NCBI GenBank assembly: GCA_003263775.1
Contig: JYJJ01000079.1
Location: forward strand, 124,001 to 188,000
DNA: 64,000 nt
Reading direction: 5' to 3'
Source: Vibrio maritimus
GTDB lineage: Bacteria > Pseudomonadota > Gammaproteobacteria > Enterobacterales > Vibrionaceae
Made by a program: the position numbers and the translations under genes. The notes below the pieces were generated by a model, which saw only the letters and a program-made list of their open reading frames with translations, did not search any database and had not been told where the DNA came from. Positions 20,822 to 29,618 of this stretch are shown here, piece after piece; position 1 is the stretch's first letter; each line of letters starts with the position of its first letter.

Positions 20822-21322
20822 TTAGTATCTAATTTCTTTCAATTGCCAAATCATCATCGAGTGATAATCGATATTGTCTATCTCAGGATGTTCTGAGAGG
20901 GGGAATATTACCCAAAAAGGACCCTTATCTCTCACTGACATTCGCTTTCCATTTTTTCGATTGGCGATAATAGGTTGATAACCATGGATATCTTGAAGTT
21001 TGATACTGACCTTGTAATCGTTGTAGGCAATCAAGGTAATAACGTTGGGCAATGGAGTGTTTGAGGCTACAAACAAGGCTTCAAAGGTGACACCAGTGAA
21101 AGCATTTTGACCTTCAAGCCATGGAAGCTCGGTGCTGATTGTGGTTTGTGGTAATTCAGAAAGTTCTTTGTCTGAAAAGCTAATAACGGTTGCTCCACCA
21201 TCTTTAATCACTAATTCGCTAGCGCTAGTAGAGGGAAAGGCTATCAGCAGTATGCTGAACAATAAAAATAGCAGCCATTGTCGCTGAACAGAGGGTCCGG
21301 TGTTCCATTTAAGTGTAGACAT
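20822..21322 (-). CDS. Periplasmic protein related to molybdopterin-oxidoreductase-type domains
   Basis: 166 aa with a signal peptide (hydrophobic stretch about 16-34) and a compact domain containing TISTELPWLEGQNAFTGV, LIAYNDYKVSI and KGPFWVIFPLSEHP. These segments resemble the small periplasmic members of the oxidoreductase molybdopterin-binding domain group found beside signalling genes in marine gammaproteobacteria. The cofactor cysteine of YedY-type enzymes is not evident, so a sensory rather than catalytic role is possible. It is directly coupled to the degenerate GGDEF protein, which suggests it is that protein's periplasmic input module. Family assignment is tentative. Confidence 0.55.
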   Translation of the reverse strand: MSTLKWNTGPSVQRQWLLFLLFSILLIAFPSTSASELVIKDGGATVISFSDKELSELPQTTISTELPWLEGQNAFTGVTFEALFVASNTPLPNVITLIAYNDYKVSIKLQDIHGYQPIIANRKNGKRMSVRDKGPFWVIFPLSEHPEIDNIDYHSMMIWQLKEIRY

Positions 21323-21452
21323 AACTCAAATCCTTTTTTTACCGTACTTTTAGTCTAGAAACGGTGAATTAACGATCAAGTTATTTGGTGTCCAATAAAT
21401 GAGAAGTCGCTAGATTACAAACCTGCAGTCCGCGAATGCGGATGATATGAAT

Positions 21453-21493
21453 AAAAAAGCCCCTAATAGCTGCAATGCAACCATTAGGGGCTA
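21453..21493 (-). terminator. Terminator after tkt
   Basis: On the minus strand the arms AGCCCCTAAT / ATTAGGGGCT flank a 15-nt loop and are followed by six Ts. It lies 24 bp beyond the transketolase stop codon. Confidence 0.9.
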
Positions 21494-21516
21494 TTCAGTC
21501 TTGCGGAGTGACTACA

Positions 21517-23508
21517 TTACTTTAGAAGTGATTTCGCCGTGCTCACGACATTTTCTGTAGTGAAGCCAAACATCTTAAACAGCTCACCTGCAGGCGCAGA
21601 CTCACCAAAGGTAGTCATACCAACAATCTTGCCACCAAAGCCAACATACTTGTACCAGAAATCGGCAATACCCGCTTCAACTGCAACACGTGCAGCCACG
21701 CTCGAAGGCAGTACAGACTCGCGGTATGCTTCGTCTTGCTTGTCGAACACATCGGTCGCTGGCATAGAGACTACACGTACTTTCTTACCTTCAGCAGAAA
21801 GCTCAGCTGCCGCGTTAACTGCTAGCTCAACTTCAGAACCTGTGGCGATAAGAATTAGCTCAGGTGTACCTTCACAATCTTTCAGCACGTAGGCACCTTT
21901 TGCGATGTCAGCGACTTGCTGCGTGTCACGTTCTTGCTGGGCAAGGTTTTGGCGAGAGAAGATAAGCGACGTAGGACCGTCTTTGCGCTCAATTGCAAAT
22001 TTCCAAGCGACTGCTGACTCAACTTGGTCACATGGACGCCATGTGCTCATGTTTGGCGTTAGGCGAAGTGAGGCCATTTGCTCAACAGGTTGGTGCGTTG
22101 GGCCATCTTCACCCAGACCGATAGAGTCGTGAGTGTAAACTTGGATGTTTTGCACTTTCATTAGCGCCGCCATACGCATCGCGTTACGAGCGTATTCCAT
22201 AAACATTAGGAAAGTTGCACCGTAAGGTACGAAACCGCCGTGCAGAGCGATACCGTTCATGATGGCCGTCATACCGAACTCACGTACACCGTAGTGAATG
22301 TAGTTGCCAGATGCGTCTTCAGCGGTTAGAGATTTAGAACCAGACCACATAGTTAGGTTAGACGGAGCAAGGTCAGCAGAACCACCAAGGAAATCAGGTA
22401 GCATTGCGCCAAATGCTTCTAGCGCGTTTTGAGACGCTTTACGAGAAGCAATGTTCGCAGGGTTTGCTTGAAGATCAGCAATGATTTGTGTTGCTTTCTC
22501 TTCCCATTCTGCCGGTAGCTCGCCATTTACGCGGCGTTTGAATTCAGCTGCCAACTCTGGGTAGGCTGCTTCATACGCTGCAAGTTTCTCGTTCCACGCT
22601 GCTTCTTTCTCTGCGCCCGCTTGCTTCGCATCCCATTGCGTGTAAACGTCTGTCGGAATTTCAAATGGACCGTGCTCCCAACCTAGTTGTTTACGAGTTG
22701 CCGCAATTTCGTCAGCGCCTAGAGGTGCACCGTGACAGTCGTGTGAACCTGACTTATTTGGTGAACCAAAGCCGATGATGGTTTTAGTACAGATAAGAGT
22801 GGGGCGCGGATCCGCTTTAGCAGCTTCAATAGCAGCATTGATAGCCTCTGAGTCGTGACCATCTACTGCTGGAATAACATGCCAACCGTATGCTTCAAAA
22901 CGTTTAGGTGTATCGTCTGAGAACCAACCTTCAACTTCGCCATCGATTGAGATGCCGTTGTCATCCCAGAACGCAATGAGTTTGCCAAGGCCTAGTGTAC
23001 CTGCAAGCGAACAGGCTTCGTGAGAGATACCTTCCATCAAACAACCATCACCCATGAATGCATAGGTGTAGTGGTCGACGATATCGTGACCTTCTTTGTT
23101 GAACTGAGCCGCTAGTGTTTTCTCAGCTAGCGCCATACCGACAGCGTTTGTAATGCCTTGGCCAAGAGGACCCGTTGTTGTTTCGATACCCGGTGCGTAA
23201 CCGTATTCTGGGTGACCTGGTGTTTTCGAATGAAGTTGACGGAAGTTCTTTAGCTCTTCGATTGGTAGCTCATAGCCTGTTAGATGAAGCAATGAGTAGA
23301 TCAGCATTGAGCCGTGGCCGTTTGATAGTACGAAACGGTCGCGGTCAGCCCATTCTGGGTTTGATGGGTTGTGGTTTAGGTGTGAACGCCAAAGTACTTC
23401 AGCGATGTCAGCCATACCCATAGGTGCGCCAGGGTGACCAGAGTTAGCTTGTTGAACGCCGTCCATGCTTAGCGCACGGATAGCATTAGCGAGATGTTTA
23501 CGATCCAT
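21517..23508 (-). CDS. tkt: Transketolase
   Basis: 663 aa, the normal bacterial length. A cytosolic thiamine-diphosphate enzyme that moves two-carbon units between sugar phosphates in the non-oxidative pentose phosphate pathway. The start is typical (MDRKHLANAIRALSMDGVQQA). The ThDP/Mg motif begins at GDGCLMEGISHEA and ends near DDN. The catalytic His-containing segment GHPGAPMGMA is near the N-terminus, and the pyrimidine-domain signature GLGEDGPTHQPVEQ is present. The C-terminal domain is complete. It sits 81 bp downstream of the transaldolase gene on the same strand, as in the chromosome II tal-tkt pair of V. cholerae. Confidence 0.95.
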   Translation of the reverse strand: MDRKHLANAIRALSMDGVQQANSGHPGAPMGMADIAEVLWRSHLNHNPSNPEWADRDRFVLSNGHGSMLIYSLLHLTGYELPIEELKNFRQLHSKTPGHPEYGYAPGIETTTGPLGQGITNAVGMALAEKTLAAQFNKEGHDIVDHYTYAFMGDGCLMEGISHEACSLAGTLGLGKLIAFWDDNGISIDGEVEGWFSDDTPKRFEAYGWHVIPAVDGHDSEAINAAIEAAKADPRPTLICTKTIIGFGSPNKSGSHDCHGAPLGADEIAATRKQLGWEHGPFEIPTDVYTQWDAKQAGAEKEAAWNEKLAAYEAAYPELAAEFKRRVNGELPAEWEEKATQIIADLQANPANIASRKASQNALEAFGAMLPDFLGGSADLAPSNLTMWSGSKSLTAEDASGNYIHYGVREFGMTAIMNGIALHGGFVPYGATFLMFMEYARNAMRMAALMKVQNIQVYTHDSIGLGEDGPTHQPVEQMASLRLTPNMSTWRPCDQVESAVAWKFAIERKDGPTSLIFSRQNLAQQERDTQQVADIAKGAYVLKDCEGTPELILIATGSEVELAVNAAAELSAEGKKVRVVSMPATDVFDKQDEAYRESVLPSSVAARVAVEAGIADFWYKYVGFGGKIVGMTTFGESAPAGELFKMFGFTTENVVSTAKSLLK

Positions 23509-23589
23509 AATACATTCCGAAAAAATTGGTTATAAAGAGAGAAAATTGAAGAGGGGAACGCAAACGTTCCCTCTAGAAAATGATGTGGA

Positions 23590-24540
23590 TTAAAGCTTAG
23601 CTTCAATCATCGCCTCAAGTTTGCCTTGGTCGATAGCGAAGTTACGGATGCCTTCTGCTAGCTTCTCTACCGCCATTGGGTCTTGGTTGTGCTCCCATAG
23701 GAACTCAGCGTGTGTCATTGCAGCAGGACGCTCTTTAGAGCCTTTAGAGTCAACGAGCTTCTCAACTACTTCGCCTTGTGCTTCTTCAAGCTCAGCAAGC
23801 AGCTGTGGGCTGATAGTTAGACGGTCACAGCCAGCGAGCTCAAGGATTTCACCTGTGTTACGGAAGCTTGCACCCATTACTACAGTGTTGTAGCCGTGGT
23901 CTTTGTAGTAGTTGTAGATACCCGTTACAGAAATCACGCCTGGATCTTCTGATGCTTCGAAGTCGCGACCTTCTTTCGCTTTGTACCAGTCCATGATGCG
24001 GCCAACGAAAGGAGAAATTAGGAAAACGCCGGCTTCAGCACACGCTCGAGCCTGAGCGAATGAGAATAGAAGTGTTAGGTTACAGTTGATGCCTTCTTTT
24101 TCTAGGATCTCTGCTGCGCGGATGCCTTCCCAAGTAGAAGCCAGCTTGATAAGGATGCGATCGTTTGCGATGCCAGCATCGTTATACATTTTCATTAGCT
24201 GACGTGCTTTCGCTACGCTGCCTTCCATATCGTAAGAAAGACGAGCATCAACTTCTGTTGAGATACGACCTGGGATGGTTTTTAGAATTTCTTTACCGAT
24301 GTTAACCGCAAGCATGTCGCAAGTGTCTTGTACTTGTTGTGCTTTGTCGTCGCTTTGAGATTTCGCGTACTCGATAGCTTGGTCGATAAGAGGTGCGTAT
24401 TCTTCGATCTGCGCCGCTTTTAAAATCAGAGAAGGGTTAGTTGTTGCGTCTTGTGGTTGGTACTTGCGAATCGCTTCGATATCGCCAGTGTCTGCAACAA
24501 CAGTAGTTAGTTTGCGAAGTTGCTCTAATTTATTGCTCAT
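23590..24540 (-). CDS. tal: Transaldolase
   Basis: 316 aa, a cytosolic TIM-barrel enzyme of the non-oxidative pentose phosphate pathway that transfers dihydroxyacetone from sedoheptulose-7-P to glyceraldehyde-3-P. The N-terminal signature TTNPSLILKAAQ and the Schiff-base lysine in ILIKLASTWEGIRAA are present, as is NLTLLFSFAQA. The length matches TalB. It is the first gene of a tal-tkt operon. The upstream 420-bp region is shared with a divergent SorC-type regulator and contains palindromes that may be its operators. Confidence 0.95.
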   Translation of the reverse strand: MSNKLEQLRKLTTVVADTGDIEAIRKYQPQDATTNPSLILKAAQIEEYAPLIDQAIEYAKSQSDDKAQQVQDTCDMLAVNIGKEILKTIPGRISTEVDARLSYDMEGSVAKARQLMKMYNDAGIANDRILIKLASTWEGIRAAEILEKEGINCNLTLLFSFAQARACAEAGVFLISPFVGRIMDWYKAKEGRDFEASEDPGVISVTGIYNYYKDHGYNTVVMGASFRNTGEILELAGCDRLTISPQLLAELEEAQGEVVEKLVDSKGSKERPAAMTHAEFLWEHNQDPMAVEKLAEGIRNFAIDQGKLEAMIEAKL

Positions 24541-24677
24541 CGGTTCGTTCCTATTCTAGAGGGCAGAGAATTTGAGACTTAGCCTCGAAATACAAATGCT
24601 AAACAGCGGTTCAAAGATTCATTTAATCCCCAACACCGCCAAAAGACTGCTTGGTAACGAGCGTCAACAATTGCCTG

Positions 24678-24706
24678 AACATTTGCATCGCTCGTGAGTA
24701 AATGTT
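24678..24706. promoter_or_regulatory. Inverted repeat upstream of tal, possible operator
   Basis: Arms AACATTT and AAATGTT are separated by 15 bp, about 140 bp upstream of the transaldolase start. The symmetry suits a SorC-type tetramer, but the assignment is only inference. Confidence 0.4.
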
Positions 24707-24908
24707 GAAGTCATATTTACCCTATGCACGATTAAAGTCAACCAAATACTAGTACAAAATCTGTTATTACTAGGGTTATTTTTGGTTTTTGCAGGTTCGC
24801 ACAAATTTGCAGAGCAAAGATAGTAAACGTAAGGGCTCTGGCTCAGTGAAGGTGGTGAATAATTCCGCTGAGAAATTGTAATGAAGGTGAGCGAATGATA
24901 TGGTGTCG

Positions 24909-24924
24909 ATATGCTTGAGCATAT
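24909..24924. promoter_or_regulatory. Perfect 16-bp palindrome upstream of the SorC-type regulator
   Basis: ATATGCTTGAGCATAT consists of perfect 7-bp arms around TG, 55 bp upstream of the regulator start. A further ATGCTCA at 24942-24948 pairs with TGAGCAT at 24917-24923. A candidate autoregulatory operator. Confidence 0.5.
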
Positions 24925-24979
24925 GATTGAGCCATGAGCCAATGCTCATTTTTATAAAATCCTTGTGGTAAATGCACCG

Positions 24980-25978
24980 ATGAAGAATGACAACAACGAA
25001 ACCAGCAACGACTTACTGACCGAAATCGCGGTGGCCTACTATCAAGACGGGGCGACACAAGAAGAGATATCGAAGAAGTTTGGTGTTTCTCGTGCCAAGA
25101 TTGGCCGTTTACTAAAACAGGCTAGGGATGAAGGTATCGTTGAAATCACGGTTAAGTATCACCCGGTTTACAGCGCCAAGATTGAACAACGACTTATTGA
25201 ACGCTTTGGCGTTAAGCGCGCACTGATTGCCCTCGACCAACCAGATGAAGAGTCGCAGCGCATGCAAGTGGGTGGCTTAGTCTCTAACTATTTGGCTCAA
25301 ACCCTTCGAGGCGGCACGGTTGTCACGGTAGGGCAAGGCCGAAATGTGTCGGCGGTTGCTCATCATATGGGGGTTATCGCACCGCGCGATTGTAAGTTCG
25401 TGTGTGGTATTGGTGGCATCCACCCTAGAGGCGGGCGCTTCAACGCAGACCATATCTGCCGTCAATTAGCAAAAAAGTACGGTGGCACTTCCGAAACACT
25501 TTATGCACCTGCTTATGCTGAAAATCGCGACCAGAAAATGGCCTTTATGCAGAACGCGACTGTAAAGCAAACGCTAGACTTGGCTCGCAAAGCTGACGTG
25601 GCAGTTGTCGGTGTCGGTGATATGAGCGAAAACAGTTACATGGTGGATTTAGGTTGGTTCACGACTGACGAAGTGGTTCAGTCTCGTTTGAATCAGGGGG
25701 TTGTTGGTGACTTCGCTGGCTACGATTTTTTCGATATTCAAGGAAGAGCGGCCAACACTGTAATGAGTGACCGCGTCATCGGATTAGGGCTTGAAGAGTT
25801 TCGCCGGATTTCAGAAGTGATTGCGATTGCGTCCGAAAACAGTAAACCAATGGCGCTGCTTGGTGCGCTTCGCACAGGTGTCGTCGATGTTGTCGCAACC
25901 AGCGTTAGCAACGCACTGACCGTACTCAACCTAGATGAACAGATGCTAAGCCTGCCAGACAGCCCACAGCAAGATTAG
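24980..25978 (+). CDS. SorC-family sugar-responsive transcriptional regulator
   Basis: 332 aa. An N-terminal helix-turn-helix (YYQDGATQEEISKKFGVSRA; about 17-55) is followed by the large sugar-phosphate-binding domain of the SorC/DeoR-like group: TVVTVGQGRN, GGIHPRGGRFNAD and DVAVVGVGDM. The frame is open from a GTG at 24965, but the ATG at 24980 gives a start typical of the family; neither has a strong ribosome site. Divergent orientation to tal-tkt suggests it controls them in response to a pentose-phosphate-pathway intermediate. Target and effector are inferred. Confidence 0.82.
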   Translation: MKNDNNETSNDLLTEIAVAYYQDGATQEEISKKFGVSRAKIGRLLKQARDEGIVEITVKYHPVYSAKIEQRLIERFGVKRALIALDQPDEESQRMQVGGLVSNYLAQTLRGGTVVTVGQGRNVSAVAHHMGVIAPRDCKFVCGIGGIHPRGGRFNADHICRQLAKKYGGTSETLYAPAYAENRDQKMAFMQNATVKQTLDLARKADVAVVGVGDMSENSYMVDLGWFTTDEVVQSRLNQGVVGDFAGYDFFDIQGRAANTVMSDRVIGLGLEEFRRISEVIAIASENSKPMALLGALRTGVVDVVATSVSNALTVLNLDEQMLSLPDSPQQD

Positions 25979-26865
25979 GAAAACTCCGTGTCTTTAATGA
26001 CATCAAGTAGAAAAGAATATCGCGCGGCTAGCCGTTTACGTTTCTTCTGCACAAAGTATAGGGGCTCACTCACGAGCTCCACTGTCTGCCAGACATCTAC
26101 TTTATCTTTATATTCTGAATACTCGATAGCGACCTTAGGCAATACGGTGACGCCAATTCCCATTGCGACAGGTTGCAAGATCTGACTGTGCTGATTGATA
26201 TAGCTAACTTTTCGAAAGTCTTGCCACTCAGCACCTTCTAATTCTGCAAGTCCACTTTGATCAATTAACTTTTGCAGATAGTACTGAGCATCAGGGTGGT
26301 CGATAACACCTAGCTGCTCTAACGCCTCTCGTGGGCTGAATTTCGAGACTGAAGACTTTGAGCCAATCAGGCACAATTCCAGTCTACCTAAGTGCTCCGC
26401 GGATAGATCCGGATGCTGTGGTACGGCAGTAACAATGCCAGAGTCTATGCTGCCGTTGACGACGCTCTCTATGACGCGTCGATTGGGAGCGGCTTCGATG
26501 TTCACTCTTAAGCCTGGGTATTGAGTCTGAAGATGAAGAAGTTTTGGATAAAGCGCCGTGCTTATCGCGCCAGATGCCGAAAAACTGAGGCTCCCAGATT
26601 CAGGATCATCGTATTTGAGCTTTTCCAGTAATGAAACTTCTCGCTTGGCCAGTTCACACGCATAGTCGTACACCAGCCTACCTTGCTCGGTCAGCTCAAA
26701 GGTTTTCCCTTCCCGAGTGATCAACTCAGCTTTGAGGCTAGTTTCAAGCTTTTTGATGTGCTGGCTAACACCAGGTTGAGTCATAAACAGCTTTTCAGCC
26801 GTTTGGGTAAAGTGACCAATCTCTACTAGAGTTTTAAATGTGTTAAGCCAAGTTGTGTTAATCAT
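25975..26865 (-). CDS. LysR-family transcriptional regulator
   Basis: 296 aa. The HTH (VEIGHFTQTAEKLFMTQPGVSQHIKKLE) and a standard effector-binding domain (SGSLSFSASGAISTALYPKLL...) are clear. The reading frame extends upstream to 26931, but the ATG at 26865 gives the usual LysR start (MINTTWLNTFKTLVE). The stop overlaps the 3' end of the convergent SorC-type gene by 4 bp. It is divergent from the VOC-family gene with about 100 bp between, the usual geometry for a LysR regulator and its target. Confidence 0.85.
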   Translation of the reverse strand: MINTTWLNTFKTLVEIGHFTQTAEKLFMTQPGVSQHIKKLETSLKAELITREGKTFELTEQGRLVYDYACELAKREVSLLEKLKYDDPESGSLSFSASGAISTALYPKLLHLQTQYPGLRVNIEAAPNRRVIESVVNGSIDSGIVTAVPQHPDLSAEHLGRLELCLIGSKSSVSKFSPREALEQLGVIDHPDAQYYLQKLIDQSGLAELEGAEWQDFRKVSYINQHSQILQPVAMGIGVTVLPKVAIEYSEYKDKVDVWQTVELVSEPLYFVQKKRKRLAARYSFLLDVIKDTEFS

Positions 26866-26970
26866 ACACTCTACATTTGATAACAAATCCTTATTACTTG
26901 AAGAGTATATGATAAATAACGACGAATCCATCAGAAGTATCTTATTCTCAGCGAGAGAGGGACACCACTC

Positions 26971-27492
26971 ATGACGTCACCCAATACCAACCACACTTAT
27001 CCACGTACTTTTAGTCACATTGGAATATCGGTTCCCGATTTGGAAGCTGCCGTGAAGTTTTATACCGAAGTTTTGGGCTGGTACTTAATTATGCCCCCAA
27101 CCGATGTCACCGAAGACGACTCCGCCATAGGCGTCATGTGTACCGACGTATTTGGCGAAGGATGGAACCATTTTCGCATCGCACACATGTCGACGGGCGA
27201 TCGCATTGGGGTCGAACTGTTCCAATTTGATAACCAGGAAAACCCTGAAGATAACTTTGAGTACTGGAAAACGGGCATTTTTCATTTCTGCGTACAAGAT
27301 CCGGATGTGGAAGGACTCGCGGAGAAAATTGTCGCCGCAGGTGGAAAGCGCAGAATGAAAGAGCCGCGCTATTATTATCCAGGGGAAAAACCGTATCGCA
27401 TGATTTATATGGAAGACCCGTTTGGCAATATCCTTGAAATCTATTCGCACAGCTACGAGCTGCATTATTCTAGTGGTGCGTACACTGGCTGA
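26971..27492 (+). CDS. VOC (glyoxalase/dioxygenase superfamily) protein
   Basis: 173 aa with paired beta-alpha-beta-beta-beta units. The first metal-ligand region is FSHIGISVPDLEAAVKFY. A second His is in IFHFCVQDPDVEGLAEKI, and the terminal Glu is in DPFGNILEIYSHSYE. This matches vicinal-oxygen-chelate enzymes such as lactoylglutathione lyase and small dioxygenases. Substrate unknown. It is divergent from a LysR regulator that probably controls it. Confidence 0.8.
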   Translation: MTSPNTNHTYPRTFSHIGISVPDLEAAVKFYTEVLGWYLIMPPTDVTEDDSAIGVMCTDVFGEGWNHFRIAHMSTGDRIGVELFQFDNQENPEDNFEYWKTGIFHFCVQDPDVEGLAEKIVAAGGKRRMKEPRYYYPGEKPYRMIYMEDPFGNILEIYSHSYELHYSSGAYTG

Positions 27493-27524
27493 TTGAGCAT
27501 CAACATTTGGTGTGTTTAGTGAAC

Positions 27525-27551
27525 AAAAGCGCCGCCCATTAAGGGCGGCGC
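27525..27551 (-). terminator. Terminator of the sulfurtransferase gene
   Basis: Perfect GCGCCGCCC / GGGCGGCGC stem with a 5-nt loop; TTTT follows on the minus strand. It lies between the convergent VOC and sulfurtransferase genes and may serve both. Confidence 0.88.
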
Positions 27552-27581
27552 TGCAGCAATCATTGCTCCTCAGAACGGCAA

Positions 27582-28421
27582 TTATACTTCCAACGGTAAG
27601 TCGGTTCTTTGTCCCCATTCTGTCCATGAACCATCATAGACTGACAAGTTGGTATACCCACAAATATAGGCTCCAAGAGCTAGAATGCATGCCGTTACGC
27701 CTGAGCCACAACTGAACACTAAATGCTCGCGCTTGCTGGCACTAATGGATGAAAACAGAGGTGCTAGCTCTTCCTGAGACTTTAATGTACCGCCCTCCAT
27801 AAGCTCGGCAAATGGCAAACAGACGGCACTAGGAATGTGGCCGCTGCGCACGCCCTCTCTAGGTTCGGGGGTTTCTCCCTTAAAACGAGCCAAAGAGCGA
27901 GCATCGACGATGCGAGCATTGCGCTTTTGCGCGTGATCTAATACTTGCTCTGCCGATAAAAAATAGTGGCTGTCGAGTGATTGAGACAGCTCAGCAGGCT
28001 GTGGTGTTGAATAGTCACTATCCACTTCGTACCCAGACTCTTTCCATGCCGGAAGGCCGCCAGAAAGAACGTACACCTTCTCAATACCTAGTGACTTTAA
28101 CATCCACCAAGCACGTGGTGATGCAAACGTCCCAGAGTTGTCATACACGACGATGGTACTGGAGGACTGTATTCCTAGATTCGATGCGAGAGCATTAAAA
28201 CGCTCAGCCGATGGCATCATGTGTGGCAGCGTGGCGTCTGGATCGCAAAATACCGTATCATAGTCAAAGCGCTGTGCCCCAGGTATGACACCGCTTTTGT
28301 CTTTTTGCGGCTCAAGAGGAATTTGAAACTCGATGCTGGCATCAAGAACTATGGTGTTAGGGTTGGCGGCAAGTTGTGAGTGAAGCATTGGGGAGAGACG
28401 AGAGTGTTGGTCATAAGCCAC
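27582..28421 (-). CDS. sseA: Sulfurtransferase, 3-mercaptopyruvate type
   Basis: 279 aa with two rhodanese domains. The C-terminal domain carries the active-site loop CGSGVTA. That form is typical of 3-mercaptopyruvate sulfurtransferases (SseA), while thiosulfate sulfurtransferases usually have CRxG. The inactive N-terminal domain shows DASIEFQIP and TIVVYDNSGTFASPRAWW. The start is a GTG; AAGGA is too close to be ideal and an in-frame stop lies just upstream, so no longer form is possible. Cytosolic. Likely transfers sulfane sulfur to thiols or cyanide. Confidence 0.85.
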   Translation of the reverse strand: MAYDQHSRLSPMLHSQLAANPNTIVLDASIEFQIPLEPQKDKSGVIPGAQRFDYDTVFCDPDATLPHMMPSAERFNALASNLGIQSSSTIVVYDNSGTFASPRAWWMLKSLGIEKVYVLSGGLPAWKESGYEVDSDYSTPQPAELSQSLDSHYFLSAEQVLDHAQKRNARIVDARSLARFKGETPEPREGVRSGHIPSAVCLPFAELMEGGTLKSQEELAPLFSSISASKREHLVFSCGSGVTACILALGAYICGYTNLSVYDGSWTEWGQRTDLPLEV

Positions 28422-28518
28422 TTCCTTATTATTGTTTTAATCCTTGTTTTTAGGATGCAGGCTAATCGCTGCGATGTCTATACCCGCTTTCTTGCTACAA
28501 ACTGAAGTGTGAACATGG

Positions 28519-28827
28519 TCAGCGTGGCAAGCACTGCCCAAGTTGGTAGGTGTTGGTCTTACCTAAAGAAGAAGAGGTAACGTTGAGCTCGACTTGTGAG
28601 CCGATAGGGCATAAGGAGTTTTGATTGGTAACCAATCTAGTTGTCGAGCCATCGGCAAGCTTCACCACCATATAGTGGCGATTGCCATCAAGAGATTGTG
28701 TAAGAACATGGTTTTGCACAGTTGCAGTGACTGTGCCGTCGATAGCAGGGCTGGTTACCTTAAGTAACACCAACAATAGGCTCACGCCAGCAAGAAGAAG
28801 GATAAACGCGATGGCGAATGGTTTCAT
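28519..28827 (-). CDS. Small membrane-anchored protein of unknown function
   Basis: 102 aa. An N-terminal helix (about 4-24: AIAFILLLAGVSLLLVLL) without a cleavage or lipid site is followed by a small beta-rich domain (VTATVQNHVLTQ, YMVVKLADGS, QVELNVTSSS). AAAGGAG lies 8 nt before the ATG. It sits between moeB (upstream, 33 bp) and the sulfurtransferase gene, probably in the moeAB transcript. No known family is recognised. Confidence 0.7.
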   Translation of the reverse strand: MKPFAIAFILLLAGVSLLLVLLKVTSPAIDGTVTATVQNHVLTQSLDGNRHYMVVKLADGSTTRLVTNQNSLCPIGSQVELNVTSSSLGKTNTYQLGQCLPR

Positions 28828-28859
28828 GCGACGTACTCCTTTGTTGGTGTCGAATAGAA

Positions 28860-29615
28860 TCAGCTACAGACGGGGCATTGTTTAGATTTAGGCAGTCCCA
28901 TCTCGCGCCAGTTTAATGTGAGTCCATCAAATAGCATCAGCTTAGCGACTTTCGGTGTTCCATAGTTGGCAATGACCTTGATGGCTTCCAGTGCTTGGGT
29001 TGCCCCAATGATCCCGACAATAGGCGACATTACACCCGCTTCAACACAGCTTAGGCTGGTTTCTCCAAACAGCGCGCTCAAGCAGCAATAGCACGGCTGA
29101 GCACCGTCTTGGTAGGTAAATACAGAAATCTGTCCTTCCATGCGAATTGCAGCGCCACACACTAAAGGGATTTTATGCTGATAACACAGACGATTAAGTT
29201 GGTTGCGTGTTTCCACGTTGTCCGTCGCGTCTAGCACAAGCGTATGGTTGATGATCTGCGTTTCAAGCTCTTCATCGCTCAAACGTTTATCAAAGGTATG
29301 AACGGTAAGATGAGGATTGAGCTTCTCCAAGGCTTGTCTTGCTGAGTCAACCTTTTTCAGTCCAATGGTAGCGTCATGATGCAGTACTTGGCGCTGCAAG
29401 TTTGATAGCTCGACCACATCATCATCTACCAAGGTCAAAGTGCCAACGCCCGCAGCAGCAAGATATTGGCTGGCAGCACAGCCGAGGCCGCCAGCACCGA
29501 TGATAAGGATAGAAGATTGCTTGAGCGCTTCTTGGCCGTCAAAATCAAAGTTTTTTAGAATAATTTGACGGTTGTAGCGAAGCATCTCTTCATCAGAAAG
29601 AATATCCAAAATCAC
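28860..29615 (-). CDS. moeB: Molybdopterin-synthase adenylyltransferase MoeB
   Basis: 251 aa cytosolic E1-like enzyme that adenylates the C-terminus of MoaD in molybdopterin synthesis. The start EEMLRYNRQIILKNFDFDGQ is diagnostic. The Rossmann ATP site ILIIGAGGLGCAASQYL, the substrate segment LVLDATDNVETRNQLN, the cysteine-bearing segment, and the zinc cysteine pairs CYCC and CPVC are all present. A GTG start lies 3 nt after the moeA stop, so translation is coupled. No frame break. Confidence 0.93.
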   Translation of the reverse strand: MILDILSDEEMLRYNRQIILKNFDFDGQEALKQSSILIIGAGGLGCAASQYLAAAGVGTLTLVDDDVVELSNLQRQVLHHDATIGLKKVDSARQALEKLNPHLTVHTFDKRLSDEELETQIINHTLVLDATDNVETRNQLNRLCYQHKIPLVCGAAIRMEGQISVFTYQDGAQPCYCCLSALFGETSLSCVEAGVMSPIVGIIGATQALEAIKVIANYGTPKVAKLMLFDGLTLNWREMGLPKSKQCPVCS

Positions 29616-29618
29616 CTC

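Larger units (their letters stand above)
24541..24979. other. Divergent control region between tal and the SorC-type regulator
   Basis: About 439 bp with no credible gene. It must hold both promoters. Two inverted repeats stand out and are listed separately. Confidence 0.6.

Noticed and set aside
24664..25058. Leftward ORFs in the tal/SorC control region
   Set aside because: No start signal, low-complexity products, and one lies across the regulator start.
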